A DNA stretch of 64,000 bases from Heliopora coerulea. Taxonomy: Eukaryota > Cnidaria > Anthozoa > Scleralcyonacea > Helioporidae. The stretch is from positions 616,501-680,500 of the forward strand of contig JASJOG010000034.1 of assembly GCA_030142905.1 (NCBI GenBank), written 5' to 3'. This document shows positions 15,001 to 26,517 of this stretch, in pieces (position 1 is the stretch's first letter; each line of letters starts with the position of its first letter). The translations under genes were made by a program, and so were the position numbers. A model generated the notes under the pieces. The model did no database searches and was not told the DNA's origin. It was given only the letters and a program-made list of their open reading frames with translations.

Positions 15001-18000
15001 GTAAAGGGGTTAACCCATGGTTTTTGACGATTTTTCGACCAATTTCAAAGTTTCGAAATAAGCTTGAAATAGGACAGTTTAGGCGAAATCCTTTCGTTTG
15101 GCGTCGATTCCAGTCGTTTTAGGTTGAAATTCGAAGAGATTTTTGAGGTCGAAAATTTGAGGAAAAAGTAAAGGGGTTAACCCATGGTTTTTGACGATTT
15201 TTCGACCAATTTCAAAGTTTCGAAATAAGCTTGAAATAGGACAGTTTAGGCGAAATCCTTTCGTTTGGCGTCGATTCCAGTCGTTTTAGGTTGAAATTCG
15301 AAGAGATTTTTGAGGTCGAAAATTTGAGGAAAAAGTAAAGGGGTTAACCCATGGTTTTTGACGATTTTTCGACCAATTTCAAAGTTTCGAAATAAGCTTA
15401 GAATAGGACAGTTTAGGCGAAATGCTTTAGTTTGGCGTCGATTCCAGTCGTTTTAGGTTGAAATTCGAAGAGATTTTTGAGGTCGAAAATTTGAGGAAAA
15501 AGTAAAGGGGTTAACCCATGGTTTTTGACGATTTTTCGACCAATTTCAAAGTTTCGAAATAAGCTTGAAATAGGACAGTTTAGGCGAAATCCTTTCGTTT
15601 GGCGTCGATTCCAGTCGTTTTAGGTTGAAATTCGAAGAGATTTTTGAGGTCGAAAATTTGAGGAAAAAGTAAAGGGGTTAACCCATGGTTTTTGACGATT
15701 TTTCGACCAATTTCAAAGTTTCGAAATAAGCTTGAAATAGGACAGTTTAGGCGAAATCCTTTCGTTTGGCGTCGATTCCAGTCGTTTTAGGTTGAAATTC
15801 GAAGAGATTTTTGAGGTCGAAAATTTGAGGAAAAAGTAAAGGGGTTAACCCATGGTTTTTGACGATTTTTCGACCAATTTCAAAGTTTCGAAATAAGCTT
15901 GAAATAGGACAGTTTAGGCGAAATGCTTTAGTTTGGCGTCGATTCCAGTCGTTTTAGGTTGAAATTCGAAGAGATTTTTGAGGTCGAAAATTTGAGGAAA
16001 AAGTAAAGGGGTTAACCCATGGTTTTTGACGATTTTTCGACCAATTTCAAAGTTTCGAAATAAGCTTGAAATAGGACAGTTTAGGCGAAATCCTTTCGTT
16101 TGGCGTCGATTCCAGTCGTTTTAGGTTGAAATTCGAAGAGATTTTTGAGGTCGAAAATTTGAGGAAAAAGTAAAGGGGTTAACCCATGGTTTTTGACGAT
16201 TTTTCGACCAATTTCAAAGTTTCGAAATAAGCTTGAAATAGGACAGTTTAGGCGAAATGCTTTCGTTTGGCGTCGATTCCAGTCGTTTTAGGTTGAAATT
16301 CGAAGAGATTTTTGAGGTCGAAAATTTGAGGAAAAAGTAAAGGGGTTAACCCATGGTTTTTGACGATTTTTCGACCAATTTCAAAGTTTCGAAATAAGCT
16401 TGAAATAGGACAGTTTAGGCGAAATCCTTTCGTTTGGCGTCGATTCCAGTCGTTTTAGGTTGAAATTCGAAGAGATTTTTGAGGTCGAAAATTTGAGGAA
16501 AAAGTAAAGGGGTTAACCCATGGTTTTTGACGATTTTTCGACCAATTTCAAAGTTTCGAAATAAGCTTGAAATAGGACAGTTTAGGCGAAATCCTTTCGT
16601 TTGGCGTCGATTCCAGTCGTTTTAGGTTGAAATTCGAAGAGATTTTTGAGGTCGAAAATTTGAGGAAAAAGTAAAGGGGTTAACCCATGGTTTTTGACGA
16701 TTTTTCGACCAATTTCAAAGTTTCGAAATAAGCTTGAAATAGGACAGTTTAGGCGAAATCCTTTCGTTTGGCGTCGATTCCAGTCGTTTTAGGTTGAAAT
16801 TCGAAGAGATTTTTGAGGTCGAAAATTTGAGGAAAAAGTAAAGGGGTTAACCCATGGTTTTTGACGATTTTTCGACCAATTTCAAAGTTTCGAAATAAGC
16901 TTGAAATAGGACAGTTTAGGCGAAATCCTTTCGTTTGGCGTCGATTCCAGTCGTTTTAGGTTGAAATTCGAAGAGATTTTTGAGGTCGAAAATTTGAGGA
17001 AAAAGTAAAGGGGTTAACCCATGGTTTTTGACGATTTTTCGACCAATTTCAAAGTTTCGAAATAAGCTTAGAATAGGACAGTTTAGGCGAAATGCTTTAG
17101 TTTGGCGTCGATTCCAGTCGTTTTAGGTTGAAATTCGAAGAGATTTTTGAGGTCGAAAATTTGAGGAAAAAGTAAAGGGGTTAACCCATGGTTTTTGACG
17201 ATTTTTCGACCAATTTCAAAGTTTCGAAATAAGCTTGAAATAGGACAGTTTAGGCGAAATCCTTTCGTTTGGCGTCGATTCCAGTCGTTTTAGGTTGAAA
17301 TTCGAAGAGATTTTTTGAGGTCGAAAATTTGAGGAAAAAGTAAAGGGGTTAACCCATGGTTTTTGACGATTTTTCGACCAATTTCAAAGTTTCGAAATAA
17401 GCTTGAAATAGGACAGTTTAGGCGAAATCCTTTCGTTTGGCGTCGATTCCAGTCGTTTTAGGTTGAAATTCGAAGAGATTTTTGAGGTCGAAAATTTGAG
17501 GAAAAAGTAAAGGGGTTAACCCATGGTTTTTGACGATTTTTCGACCAATTTCAAAGTTTCGAAATAAGCTTGAAATAGGACAGTTTAGGCGAAATGCTTT
17601 AGTTTGGCGTCGATTCCAGTCGTTTTAGGTTGAAATTCGAAGAGATTTTTGAGGTCGAAAATTCGAGGAAAAAGTAAAGGGGTTAACCCATGGTTTTTGA
17701 CGATTTTTCGACCAATTTCAAAGTTTCGAAATAAGCTTGAAATAGGACAGTTTAGGCGAAATCCTTTCGTTTGGCGTCGATTCCAGTCGTTTTAGGTTGA
17801 AATTCGAAGAGATTTTTGAGGTCGAAAATTTGAGGAAAAAGTAAAGGGGTTAACCCATGGTTTTTGACGATTTTTCGACCAATTTCAAAGTTTCGAAATA
17901 AGCTTGAAATAGGACAGTTTAGGCGAAATCCTTTCGTTTGGCGTCGATTCCAGTCGTTTTAGGTTGAAATTCGAAGAGATTTTTGAGGTCGAAAATTTGA

Positions 18001-20910
18001 GGAAAAAGTAAAGGGGTTAACCCATGGTTTTTGACGATTTTTCGACCAATTTCAAAGTTTCGAAATAAGCTTGAAATAGGACAGTTTAGGCGAAATCCTT
18101 TCGTTTGGCGTCGATTCCAGTCGTTTTAGGTTGAAATTCGAAGAGATTTTTGAGGTCGAAAATTTGAGGAAAAAGTAAAGGGGTTAACCCATGGTTTTTG
18201 ACGATTTTTCGACCAATTTCAAAGTTTCGAAATAAGCTTGAAATAGGACAGTTTAGGCGAAATCCTTTCGTTTGGCGTCGATTCCAGTCGTTTTAGGTTG
18301 AAATTCGAAGAGATTTTTGAGGTCGAAAATTTGAGGAAAAAGTAAAGGGGTTAACCCATGGTTTTTGACGATTTTTCGACCAATTTCAAAGTTTCGAAAT
18401 AAGCTTGAAATAGGACAGTTTAGGCGAAATCCTTTCGTTTGGCGTCGATTCCAGTCGTTTTAGGTTGAAATTCGAAGAGATTTTTGAGGTCGAAAATTTG
18501 AGGAAAAAGTAAAGGGGTTAACCCATGGTTTTTGACGATTTTTCGACCAATTTCAAAGTTTCGAAATAAGCTTGAAATAGGACAGTTTAGGCGAAATCCT
18601 TTCGTTTGGCGTCGATTCCAGTCGTTTTAGGTTGAAATTCGAAGAGATTTTTGAGGTCGAAAATTTGAGGAAAAAGTAAAGGGGTTAACCCATGGTTTTT
18701 GACGATTTTTCGACCAATTTCAAAGTTTCGAAATAAGCTTGAAATAGGACAGTTTAGGCGAAATCCTTTCGTTTGGCGTCGATTCCAGTCGTTTTAGGTT
18801 GAAATTCGAAGAGATTTTTGAGGTCGAAAATTTGAGGAAAAAGTAAAGGGGTTAACCCATGGTTTTTGACGATTTTTCGACCAATTTCAAAGTTTCGAAA
18901 TAAGCTTGAAATAGGACAGTTTAGGCGAAATCCTTTCGTTTGGCGTCGATTCCAGTCGTTTTAGGTTGAAATTCGAAGAGATTTTTGAGGTCGAAAATTT
19001 GAGGAAAAAGTAAAGGGGTTAACCCATGGTTTTTGACGATTTTTCGACCAATTTCAAAGTTTCGAAATAAGCTTGAAATAGGACAGTTTAGGCGAAATCC
19101 TTTCGTTTGGCGTCGATTCCAGTCGTTTTAGGTTGAAATTCGAAGAGATTTTTGAGGTCGAAAATTTGAGGAAAAAGTAAAGGGGTTAACCCATGGTTTT
19201 TGACGATTTTTCGACCAATTTCAAAGTTTCGAAATAAGCTTAGAATAGGACAGTTTAGGCGAAATGCTTTAGTTTGGCGTCGATTCCAGTCGTTTTAGCT
19301 TAGAATTCGAAGAGATTTTTTGAGGTCGAAAATTCGAGGAAAAAGTAAAGGGGTTAACCCATGGTTTTTGACGATTTTTCGACCAATTTCAAAGTTTCGA
19401 AATAAGCTTGAAATAGGACAGTTTAGGCGAAATCCTTTCGTTTGGCGTCGATTCCAGTCGTTTTAGGTTGAAATTCGAAGAGATTTTTGAGGTCGAAAAT
19501 TTGAGGAAAAAGTAAAGGGGTTAACCCATGGTTTTTGACGATTTTTCGACCAATTTCAAAGTTTCGAAATAAGCTTGAAATAGGACAGTTTAGGCGAAAT
19601 GCTTTAGTTTGGCGTCGATTCCAGTCGTTTTAGGTTGAAATTCGAAGAGATTTTTTGAGGTCGAAAATTCGAGGAAAAAGTAAAGGGGTTAACCCATGGT
19701 TTTTGACGATTTTTCGACCAATTTCAAAGTTTCGAAATAAGCTTGAAATAGGACAGTTTAGGCGAAATCCTTTCGTTTGGCGTCGATTCCAGTCGTTTTA
19801 GGTTGAAATTCGAAGAGATTTTTGAGGTCGAAAATTTGAGGAAAAAGTAAAGGGGTTAACCCATGGTTTTTGACGATTTTTCGACCAATTTCAAAGTTTC
19901 GAAATAAGCTTGAAATAGGACAGTTTAGGCGAAATCCTTTCGTTTGGCGTCGATTCCAGTCGTTTTAGGTTGAAATTCGAAGAGATTTTTGAGGTCGAAA
20001 ATTTGAGGAAAAAGTAAAGGGGTTAACCCATGGTTTTTGACGATTTTTCGACCAATTTCAAAGTTTCGAAATAAGCTTGAAATAGGACAGTTTAGGCGAA
20101 ATCCTTTCGTTTGGCGTCGATTCCAGTCGTTTTAGGTTGAAATTCGAAGAGATTTTTGAGGTCGAAAATTTGAGGAAAAAGTAAAGGGGTTAACCCATGG
20201 TTTTTGACGATTTTTCGACCAATTTCAAAGTTTCGAAATAAGCTTGAAATACGACAGTTTAGGCGAAATCCTTTCGTTTGGCGTCGATTCCAGTCGTTTT
20301 AGGTTGAAATTCGAAGAGATTTTTGAGGTCGAAAATTTGAGGAAAAAGTAAAGGGGTTAACCCATGGTTTTTGACGATTTTTCGACCAATTTCAAAGTTT
20401 CGAAATAAGCTTGAAATAGGACAGTTTAGGCGAAATGCTTTAGTTTGGCGTCGATTCCAGTCGTTTTAGCTTATAATTCGAAGAGATTTTTTTAGGTCGA
20501 AAATTCGAGGAAAAAGTAAAGGGGTTAACCCATGGTTTTTGACGATTTTTCGACCAATTTCAAAGTTTCGAAATAAGCTTGAAATAGGACAGTTTAGGCG
20601 AAATCCTTTCGTTTGGCGTCGATTCCAGTAGTTTTAGCTTAGAATTCGAAGAGATTTTTTGAGGTCGAAAATTCGAGGAAAAAGTAAAGGGGTTAACCCA
20701 TGGTTTTTGACGATTTTTCGACCAATTTCAAAGTTTCGAAATAAGCTTGAAATAGGACAGTTTAGGCGAAATCCTTTCGTTTGGCGTCGATTCCAGTCGT
20801 TTTAGGTTGAAATTCGAAGAGATTTTTTGAGGTCGAAAATTCGAGGAAAAAGTAAAGGGGTTAACCCATGGTTTTTGACGATTTTTCGACCAATTTCAAA
20901 GTTTCGAAAT
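3013..20910 (+). repeat. Satellite family A, 167-168 bp monomer, ~107 copies
   Basis: Head-to-tail tandem array. Successive GGGGTTAACCC boxes lie at 3180, 3348, 3516, 3684, 3852, 4019, 4187 and so on, mostly 168 bp apart on the left and 167 bp further right. The one-base difference comes from a T6 versus T5 run before GAGGTCGAAAA. Each monomer has the palindrome GGGTTAACCC, an NcoI-type CCATGG, the T-tract pair TTTTTGACGATTTTTCGACC, TTTCGAAA and a HindIII site AAGCTT. Variants segregate: TTGAAAT/TTAGAAT, CCTTTCG/GCTTTAG and TTCGAGG/TTTGAGG. The monomer is nucleosome-sized. A pericentromeric or centromeric role is possible but not shown. Confidence 0.97.
6705..6808 (+). repeat. Truncated satellite monomer (~103 bp)
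   Basis: The spacing between GGGG boxes drops from 168 to 103 bp here. The segment from the GGACAGTTTAGG region through the GAAGAGATT region is missing, and GGACAATTTGAGG joins directly. It is the only large internal deletion I noticed in the array, so it is a useful physical landmark. Confidence 0.85.
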
Positions 20911-21686
20911 TAGAACTAGAACTAGAAGAACTTTATTTACCCACGCTAACATCGTCAGTATGAAACTGATTTCCACGATGGGCGTGCACATGAACATTAT
21001 AAGCTACTACAAAAGTATAGTAAATTGTTATAAAAGTTCTAGAAATTATTATAATACAGAAGACAAAATCATTAGGGATTACTATTACACTAGAAAAAGT
21101 TCATGAGAGAAAGAGTTCAAAGATTGAAAGTAATATAATTATTAGTTTATGATTGTTCTATTTACAGTTGTATCCTCTGAATTTAGGCTAGAGAATAGTA
21201 TGAGCAGCAAGTTTTCTTTTAAAACAAGTAAATGATTTTGTCGCTCTAAGCTCTTCTGGTAATGAATTCCATATCGAACCCCCATTAAACATAAAGCTCT
21301 TTTTCATATTGTTTGTACAAGGTTTAGGCAAACAAAGTGTGCCTGAGTTGTTCCGAAGATTGTATTTTATCAATTCATTTTTGAATGTAAAGAGTTCACT
21401 GAGGCAGTGTGGTCCCAAGTTATTTAATATTTTAAACATTGTTTTGGCTTTAGTTTTAATTCGTTGTTCTTTTTGAGGTTCCCACCCCAGCATGCTCAGA
21501 ACAGTTTCTTGGTTTACCTCATTAGGTACATTTGCTATAATTCGAGCAGCTCTGTTGTGAAGTCTCTGAAGGCGTGTGGATTGTGTCTCTCCAAATACAT
21601 TCCAAACTTCAGAGCAGTAGTTAAAGTGGGGTTGAATAATAGCATTATATACTGACCGAATTGTGTTTTGATCAACAAAATCTCGC
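20911..21686 (-). mobile_element. 5'-truncated LINE, 3' end
   Basis: A minus-strand non-LTR retrotransposon fragment. It holds the C-terminal part of ORF2 (21188-21686), about 270 bp of 3' UTR, and a 3' end with an AATAAAG signal followed by short TTCTAG-type repeats (20911-20930), like the short tandem-repeat tails of CR1/L2-type elements. It sits between family A satellite on the left and family B on the right, so it was inserted into satellite DNA or used as an exchange point. I could not identify a target-site duplication. Confidence 0.85.
21188..21686 (-). pseudogene. LINE ORF2 C-terminus (reverse transcriptase tail)
   Basis: About 166 codons ending in TAG at 21188. The frame contains NAIIQPHFNYCSEVW, RLQRLHNRAARII, NVPNEV..., LGWEPQKEQRI and a terminal SIWNSLPEELR block. 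These are the hallmarks of the region downstream of the reverse transcriptase catalytic core in jockey/CR1/L2-clade ORF2 proteins of marine invertebrates. The catalytic FADD box and the endonuclease are absent because the element is 5'-truncated at the satellite junction. There is no initiating ATG, so it is a dead fragment. Confidence 0.88.
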
Positions 21687-22379
21687 AAAAAAAGGGGTTA
21701 ACCTTTGGTTTTTGACGATTTTTCGACCAATTTCCAAGTTTCGAAATAAGATCAAAATATGAAAGTTTATTGCATGGAAAGTACTTTTGTGCAGTGATTT
21801 GAGTGGTTTATCGGTGAAATTACTTTCAACATTTTAGGTGGAAAAAGTTGGCCAAAAAGCAAAGGGGTTAATCTTTGGTTTTTGACGATTTTTCGACCAA
21901 TTTCCAACTTCCGATAGAAGGACAAAATATGAAAGTTTATTACATGGAAAGTAATTTTGCAGTGATTTGAGTGGTTTTACGGTGAAATAACGTTGAATAT
22001 TTTAGGTGGAAAAATTTGACCAAAAAGTAAAGGGGTTAACCTTTGGTTTTTGACGATTTTTTGACCAATTTCCAACTTTCGAAATAAGGTCAAAATATGA
22101 AAGTTTATTGCATAGAAAGCAGTTTTGCAGTGACCTGAGTGGTTTTTGAGCGAAATTACGTTGAAAATTTTAGGTGGAAAAATTTGACCAAAATTTAAAG
22201 GGGTTAACCTTTGGTTTTTCACGATTTTTCGACAAATTTTCAACTTTCGAAATAAGAGCAGAATGTGAAAGTTTATTGCATAGAAAGTACTTTTGCACCG
22301 ATTTGAGTGGTTTTTCGGTGAAATTACGTTGAATATTTTAGGTGGAAAAATTTGACCAAAAAGTAAAGGGGTTAACCTT

Positions 22380-23385
22380 TGGTTTTTGAAGATTTTTCGA
22401 CCAATTTTCAACTTTCGAAATAAGAGCAGAATGTGAAAGTTTATTGCATAGAAAGCAGTTTTGCAGTGATCTGAATGGTTTTTGAGCCAAATTACGTTGA
22501 AAATTTTAGGTGGAAAAATTTGACCAAAATGTAAAGGGGTTAACCTTTGGTTTTTGACGATTTTTCGACCCATCTGAAACTATCGAAATGAGATTCAGAT
22601 ATGAATATTTCGGCCAAAGGATATAGTTTTAGACTGATTTAAGTAATTTTAGATGGAATTTCACGTAGTTTTCAAGGTCGAGAAATTTGACCAAAAACCC
22701 AAAGGGGTTAACCTTTGGTTTTTGACGATTTTTTGACCCATCTGAAACTATCGAAATGAGATTCAGATATGAATATTTCGGCCAAAGGATATAGTTTTAG
22801 ACTGATTTAAGTAATTTTAGATGGAATTTCACGTAGTTTTCAAGGTCGAGAAATTTGACCAAAAACCCAAAGGGGTTAACCTTTGGTTTTTGACGATTTT
22901 TCGACCCATCTAAAACTATCGAAATGAGATTCAGATATGAATATTTACGGCAAAAGATATAGTTTTAGACCGATTTGAGCAATTCTAGATGGAATTTCAC
23001 GTTCTTTTCAAGGTCGAGAAATTTGACCTAAAAACCAAAGGGTTTTTGACGATTTTTTGACCCATCTTAAACTTTCGAAATGACGTTCAGATATGAATAT
23101 TTACGGCAAAGGATATAGTTTTAGACTGATTTGAGCAATTTTAGATTCAATTTCACGTAGTTTTACAGGTCGAGAAATTTGACCAAAAGGTAAAGGGGTT
23201 AACCTTTGGTTTTTGACGATTTTTTGACCAATTTCCAACTTTCGAAATAAGGTCAAAATATGAAAGTTTATTGCATAGAAACTTGTTTTTCCAGTGATTT
23301 GAGTGGTTTTTTCGGTGAAATTACGTTGAACATTCAAGATTAATGAAAAATTTGACCAAAAAGTAAAGGGGTTAACCTTTGGTTT
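22380..23385 (+). repeat. Duplicated block of family B/C satellite, copy 1
   Basis: This stretch of B and C monomers recurs at about 24055-25060, offset 1675 bp (ten monomer lengths), nearly base for base and including a shortened monomer near 23030. This is a recent multi-monomer duplication and the start of a higher-order repeat. Confidence 0.8.
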
Positions 23386-24054
23386 TTGACGATTTTTCGA
23401 CCCATCTGAAACTATCGAAAGAAGAGCAGAATGTGAACGTTTATTGCATAGAAAGTAGTTTTGCAGTGATCTGAGTGGTTTTTGAGCGAAATTACGTTGA
23501 AAATTTTAGGTGGAAAAATTTGACCAAAATGTAAAGGGGTTAACCTTTGGTTTTTGACGATTTTTCGACCAATTTTCAACTTTCGAAATAAGAGCAGAAT
23601 ATGAAAGTTTATTGCATGGAAAGTACTTTTGCAGTGATTTGAGTGGTTTTTCGGTGAAATTACGTTGAATATTTTAGGTGGAAAAATTTGACCAAAAAGT
23701 AAAGGGGTTAACCTTTGGTTTTTGACGATTTTTCGACCAATTTCCAACTTTCGAAATAAGGTCAAAATATGAAAGTTTATTGCATAGAAAGTAGTTTTGC
23801 ACTGATTTGAGTGGTTTTTCGGTGAAATTACGTTGAACATTCAAGATTAATGAAAAATTTGACCAAAAAGTAAAGGGGTTAACCTTTGGTTTTTGACGAT
23901 TTTTCGACCAATTTTCAACTTTCGAAATAAGAGCAGAATGTGAAAGTTTATTGCATAGAAAGCAGTTTTGCAGTGATCTGAGTGGTTTTTGAGCGAAATT
24001 ACGTTGAAAAATTTAGGTGGAAAAATTTGACCAAAATGTAAAGGGGTTAACCTT

Positions 24055-25060
24055 TGGTTTTTGAAGATTTTTCGACCAATTTTCAACTTTCGAAATAAGA
24101 GCAGAATGTGAAAGTTTATTGCATAGAAAGCAGTTTTGCAGTGATCTGAATGGTTTTTGAGCCAAATTACGTTGAAAATTTTAGGTGGAAAAATTTGACC
24201 AAAATGTAAAGGGGTTAACCTTTGGTTTTTGACGATTTTTCGACCCATCTGAAACTATCGAAATGAGATTCAGATATGAATATTTCGGCCAAAGGATATA
24301 GTTTTAGACTGATTTAAGTAATTTTAGATGGAATTTCACGTAGTTTTCAAGGTCGAGAAATTTGACCAAAAACCCAAAGGGGTTAACCTTTGGTTTTTGA
24401 CGATTTTTTGACCCATCTGAAACTATCGAAATGAGATTCAGATATGAATATTTCGGCCAAAGGATATAGTTTTAGACTGATTTAAGTAATTTTAGATGGA
24501 ATTTCACGTAGTTTTCAAGGTCGAGAAATTTGACCAAAAACCCAAAGGGGTTAACCTTTGGTTTTTGACGATTTTTCGACCCATCTAAAACTATCGAAAT
24601 GAGATTCAGATATGAATATTTACGGCAAAAGATATAGTTTTAGACCGATTTGAGCAATTCTAGATGGAATTTCACGTTCTTTTCAAGGTCGAGAAATTTG
24701 ACCTAAAAACCAAAGGGTTTTTGACGATTTTTTGACCCATCTTAAACTTTCGAAATGACGTTCAGATATGAATATTTACGGCAAAGGATATAGTTTTAGA
24801 CTGATTTGAGCAATTTTAGATGCAATTTCACGTAGTTTTACAGGTCGAGAAATTTGACCAAAAGGTAAAGGGGTTAACCTTTGGTTTTTGACGATTTTTT
24901 GACCAATTTCCAACTTTCGAAATAAGGTCAAAATATGAAAGTTTATTGCATAGAAACTTGTTTTTCCAGTGATTTGAGTGGTTTTTTCGGTGAAATTACG
25001 TTGAACATTCAAGATTAATGAAAAATTTGACCAAAAAGTAAAGGGGTTAACCTTTGGTTT
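24055..25060 (+). repeat. Duplicated block of family B/C satellite, copy 2
   Basis: Partner of the block at 22380-23385. The shortened family C unit (AAAGGG joined directly to TTTTTGACG, lacking the GTTAACC box) recurs near 24712, confirming a shared origin rather than chance similarity. Confidence 0.8.
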
Positions 25061-25702
25061 TTGACGATTTTTCGACCAATTTTCAACTTTCGAAATAAGA
25101 GCAGAATGTGAACGTTTATTGCATAGAAAGCAGTTTTGCAGTGATCTGAGTGGTTTTTGAGCGAAATTACGTTGAAAATTTTAGGTGGAAAAATTTGACC
25201 AAAATGTAAAGGGGTTAACCTTTGGTTTTTGACGATTTTTCGACCAATTTCCAAGTTTCGAAATAAGGTCAAAATATGAAAGTTAATTGCATGGAAAGTA
25301 CTTTTGCAGTGATTTGAGTGGTTTATCGGTGAAATTACTTTCAACATTTTAGGTGGAAAAAGTTGGCCAAAAAGTAAAGGGGTTAACCTTAGGTTTTTGA
25401 CGATTTTTTGACCAATTTCCAACTTTCGAAATAAGGTCAAAATATGAAAGTTTATTGCATAGAAAGTAGTTTTGCACTGATTTGAGCGGTTTTTCCGTGA
25501 AATTACGTTGAAAATTTTAGGTGGAAAAATTTGACCAAAATGTAAAGAGGTTAACCTTTGGTTTTTGAAGATTCTTAGACCAATCTGAAACTATCGAAAT
25601 GAGATTCAGATATGAATATTTAGGCCAAAAGATATAATTTTAGATTGATTTGTGCAATTTTAGATGGAATTTCACGTTGTTTTACAGGTCGAGAAATTTG
25701 AC

Positions 25703-26397
25703 GAAATCGTCAAAAACCAAAGGTTAACCCCTTTACTTTTTGGTCAAATTTTTCCACCTAAAATATTCGACTTAATTTCACCGAAAAACCACTCAAATCA
25801 GTGCAAAACTACTTTACATGCAATAAACTTTCATATTTTGACCTTATTTCGAAAGTTGGAAATTAGTCGAAAAATCGTCAAAAAACAAAGGTTAACCCAT
25901 TTACTTTTTGGTCAAATTTTTCCACCTTAAATAGTCAAGATAATTTCACCGAAAAACCACTCCAATCACTGCAAAACTACTTTCTATGCAATAAACTTTC
26001 ATATTTTCACCTTATTTCGAAAGTTGGAAATTTGTCGAAAAACCGTCCAAAACCAAAGGTTAACCCCTTTACTTTTTGGTCAAATTTTTCCACCTAAAAT
26101 ATTCAACGTAATTTTACCGAAAAACCACTCAAATCACTGCAAAACTACTTTCTACGCTTATAAACTTTCATATTTTGACATTATTTCGAAAATTGGAAAT
26201 TGGTCGAAAAATCGTCAAAAACCAAACATTAACCGCTTTACTTTTTGGTGAAATTTTTCCACCTAAAATAAAGGTAATTTCAATTGATAGAAAACGATAT
26301 TGTTTGCCTTAAACTTTCATATTCAAGGCTTATTTCGAAGGTTTAAAATTGGTCGAAAACTGGTCAAAAACCAAAGGTTAACCCCTTTACTTTTTGA
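25703..26397 (-). repeat. Inverted block of satellite family B
   Basis: From about 25703 the same monomers read on the opposite strand: AAATCGTCAAAAACCAAAGG, then TTAACCCCTTTACTTTTTGG. About four monomers follow, progressively more diverged towards 26397. The flip occurs inside the core box, at GACGAAATCGTC, leaving the two orientations meeting in a near-palindrome. Confidence 0.9.
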
Positions 26398-26517
26398 TGG
26401 AAAAGACGATTCTCAGATGTTGGGTGGGTTGCGGTGTTGTAGAGGGATTTGCTGTAGGTGGAATTGAAATGGTGAAAAGGTGGATGGATTGATTTTGGAT
26501 AGTGTGGGTTGTGTCGG

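Larger units (their letters stand above)
21687..25702 (+). repeat. Satellite families B and C, 168 bp monomers
   Basis: Tandem monomers with GGGGTTAACC at 21694, 21864, 22032, 22200, 22368, 22536, 22704 and 22872, mostly 168 bp apart. The box continues CTTTGGTTTTTGACGATTTT rather than the CCATGG form of family A. Downstream of the shared core, family B (AAAATATGAAAGTTTATTGC, then GGTGGAAAAATTTGACC) is strongly diverged from family A. Family C (GAAACTATCGAAATGAG, then CAGATATGAATATTT) is a third type, interleaved at about 22560-23190, 24235-24870 and 25570-25700. The repeat length is divisible by three, which creates long meaningless open frames on the minus strand. Confidence 0.95.

Noticed and set aside
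3013..20910. CRISPR-like array
   Set aside because: The repeats are contiguous 168 bp satellite monomers without unique spacers, in a eukaryotic context.
2660..20910. Telomeric or rDNA repeat
   Set aside because: GGGGTTAACCC resembles a telomere motif only superficially. There is no TTAGGG run, and the monomer shows no rRNA similarity.
21977..25440. Long minus-strand open frames (up to 198 codons) with repeats such as KIVKNQRLTPLLFGQIFPP
   Set aside because: They are translations of the 168 bp satellite. 168 is divisible by three, so a stop-free phase persists over several monomers. Frames break wherever a monomer has an indel, and family A in the same role shows no such frame.
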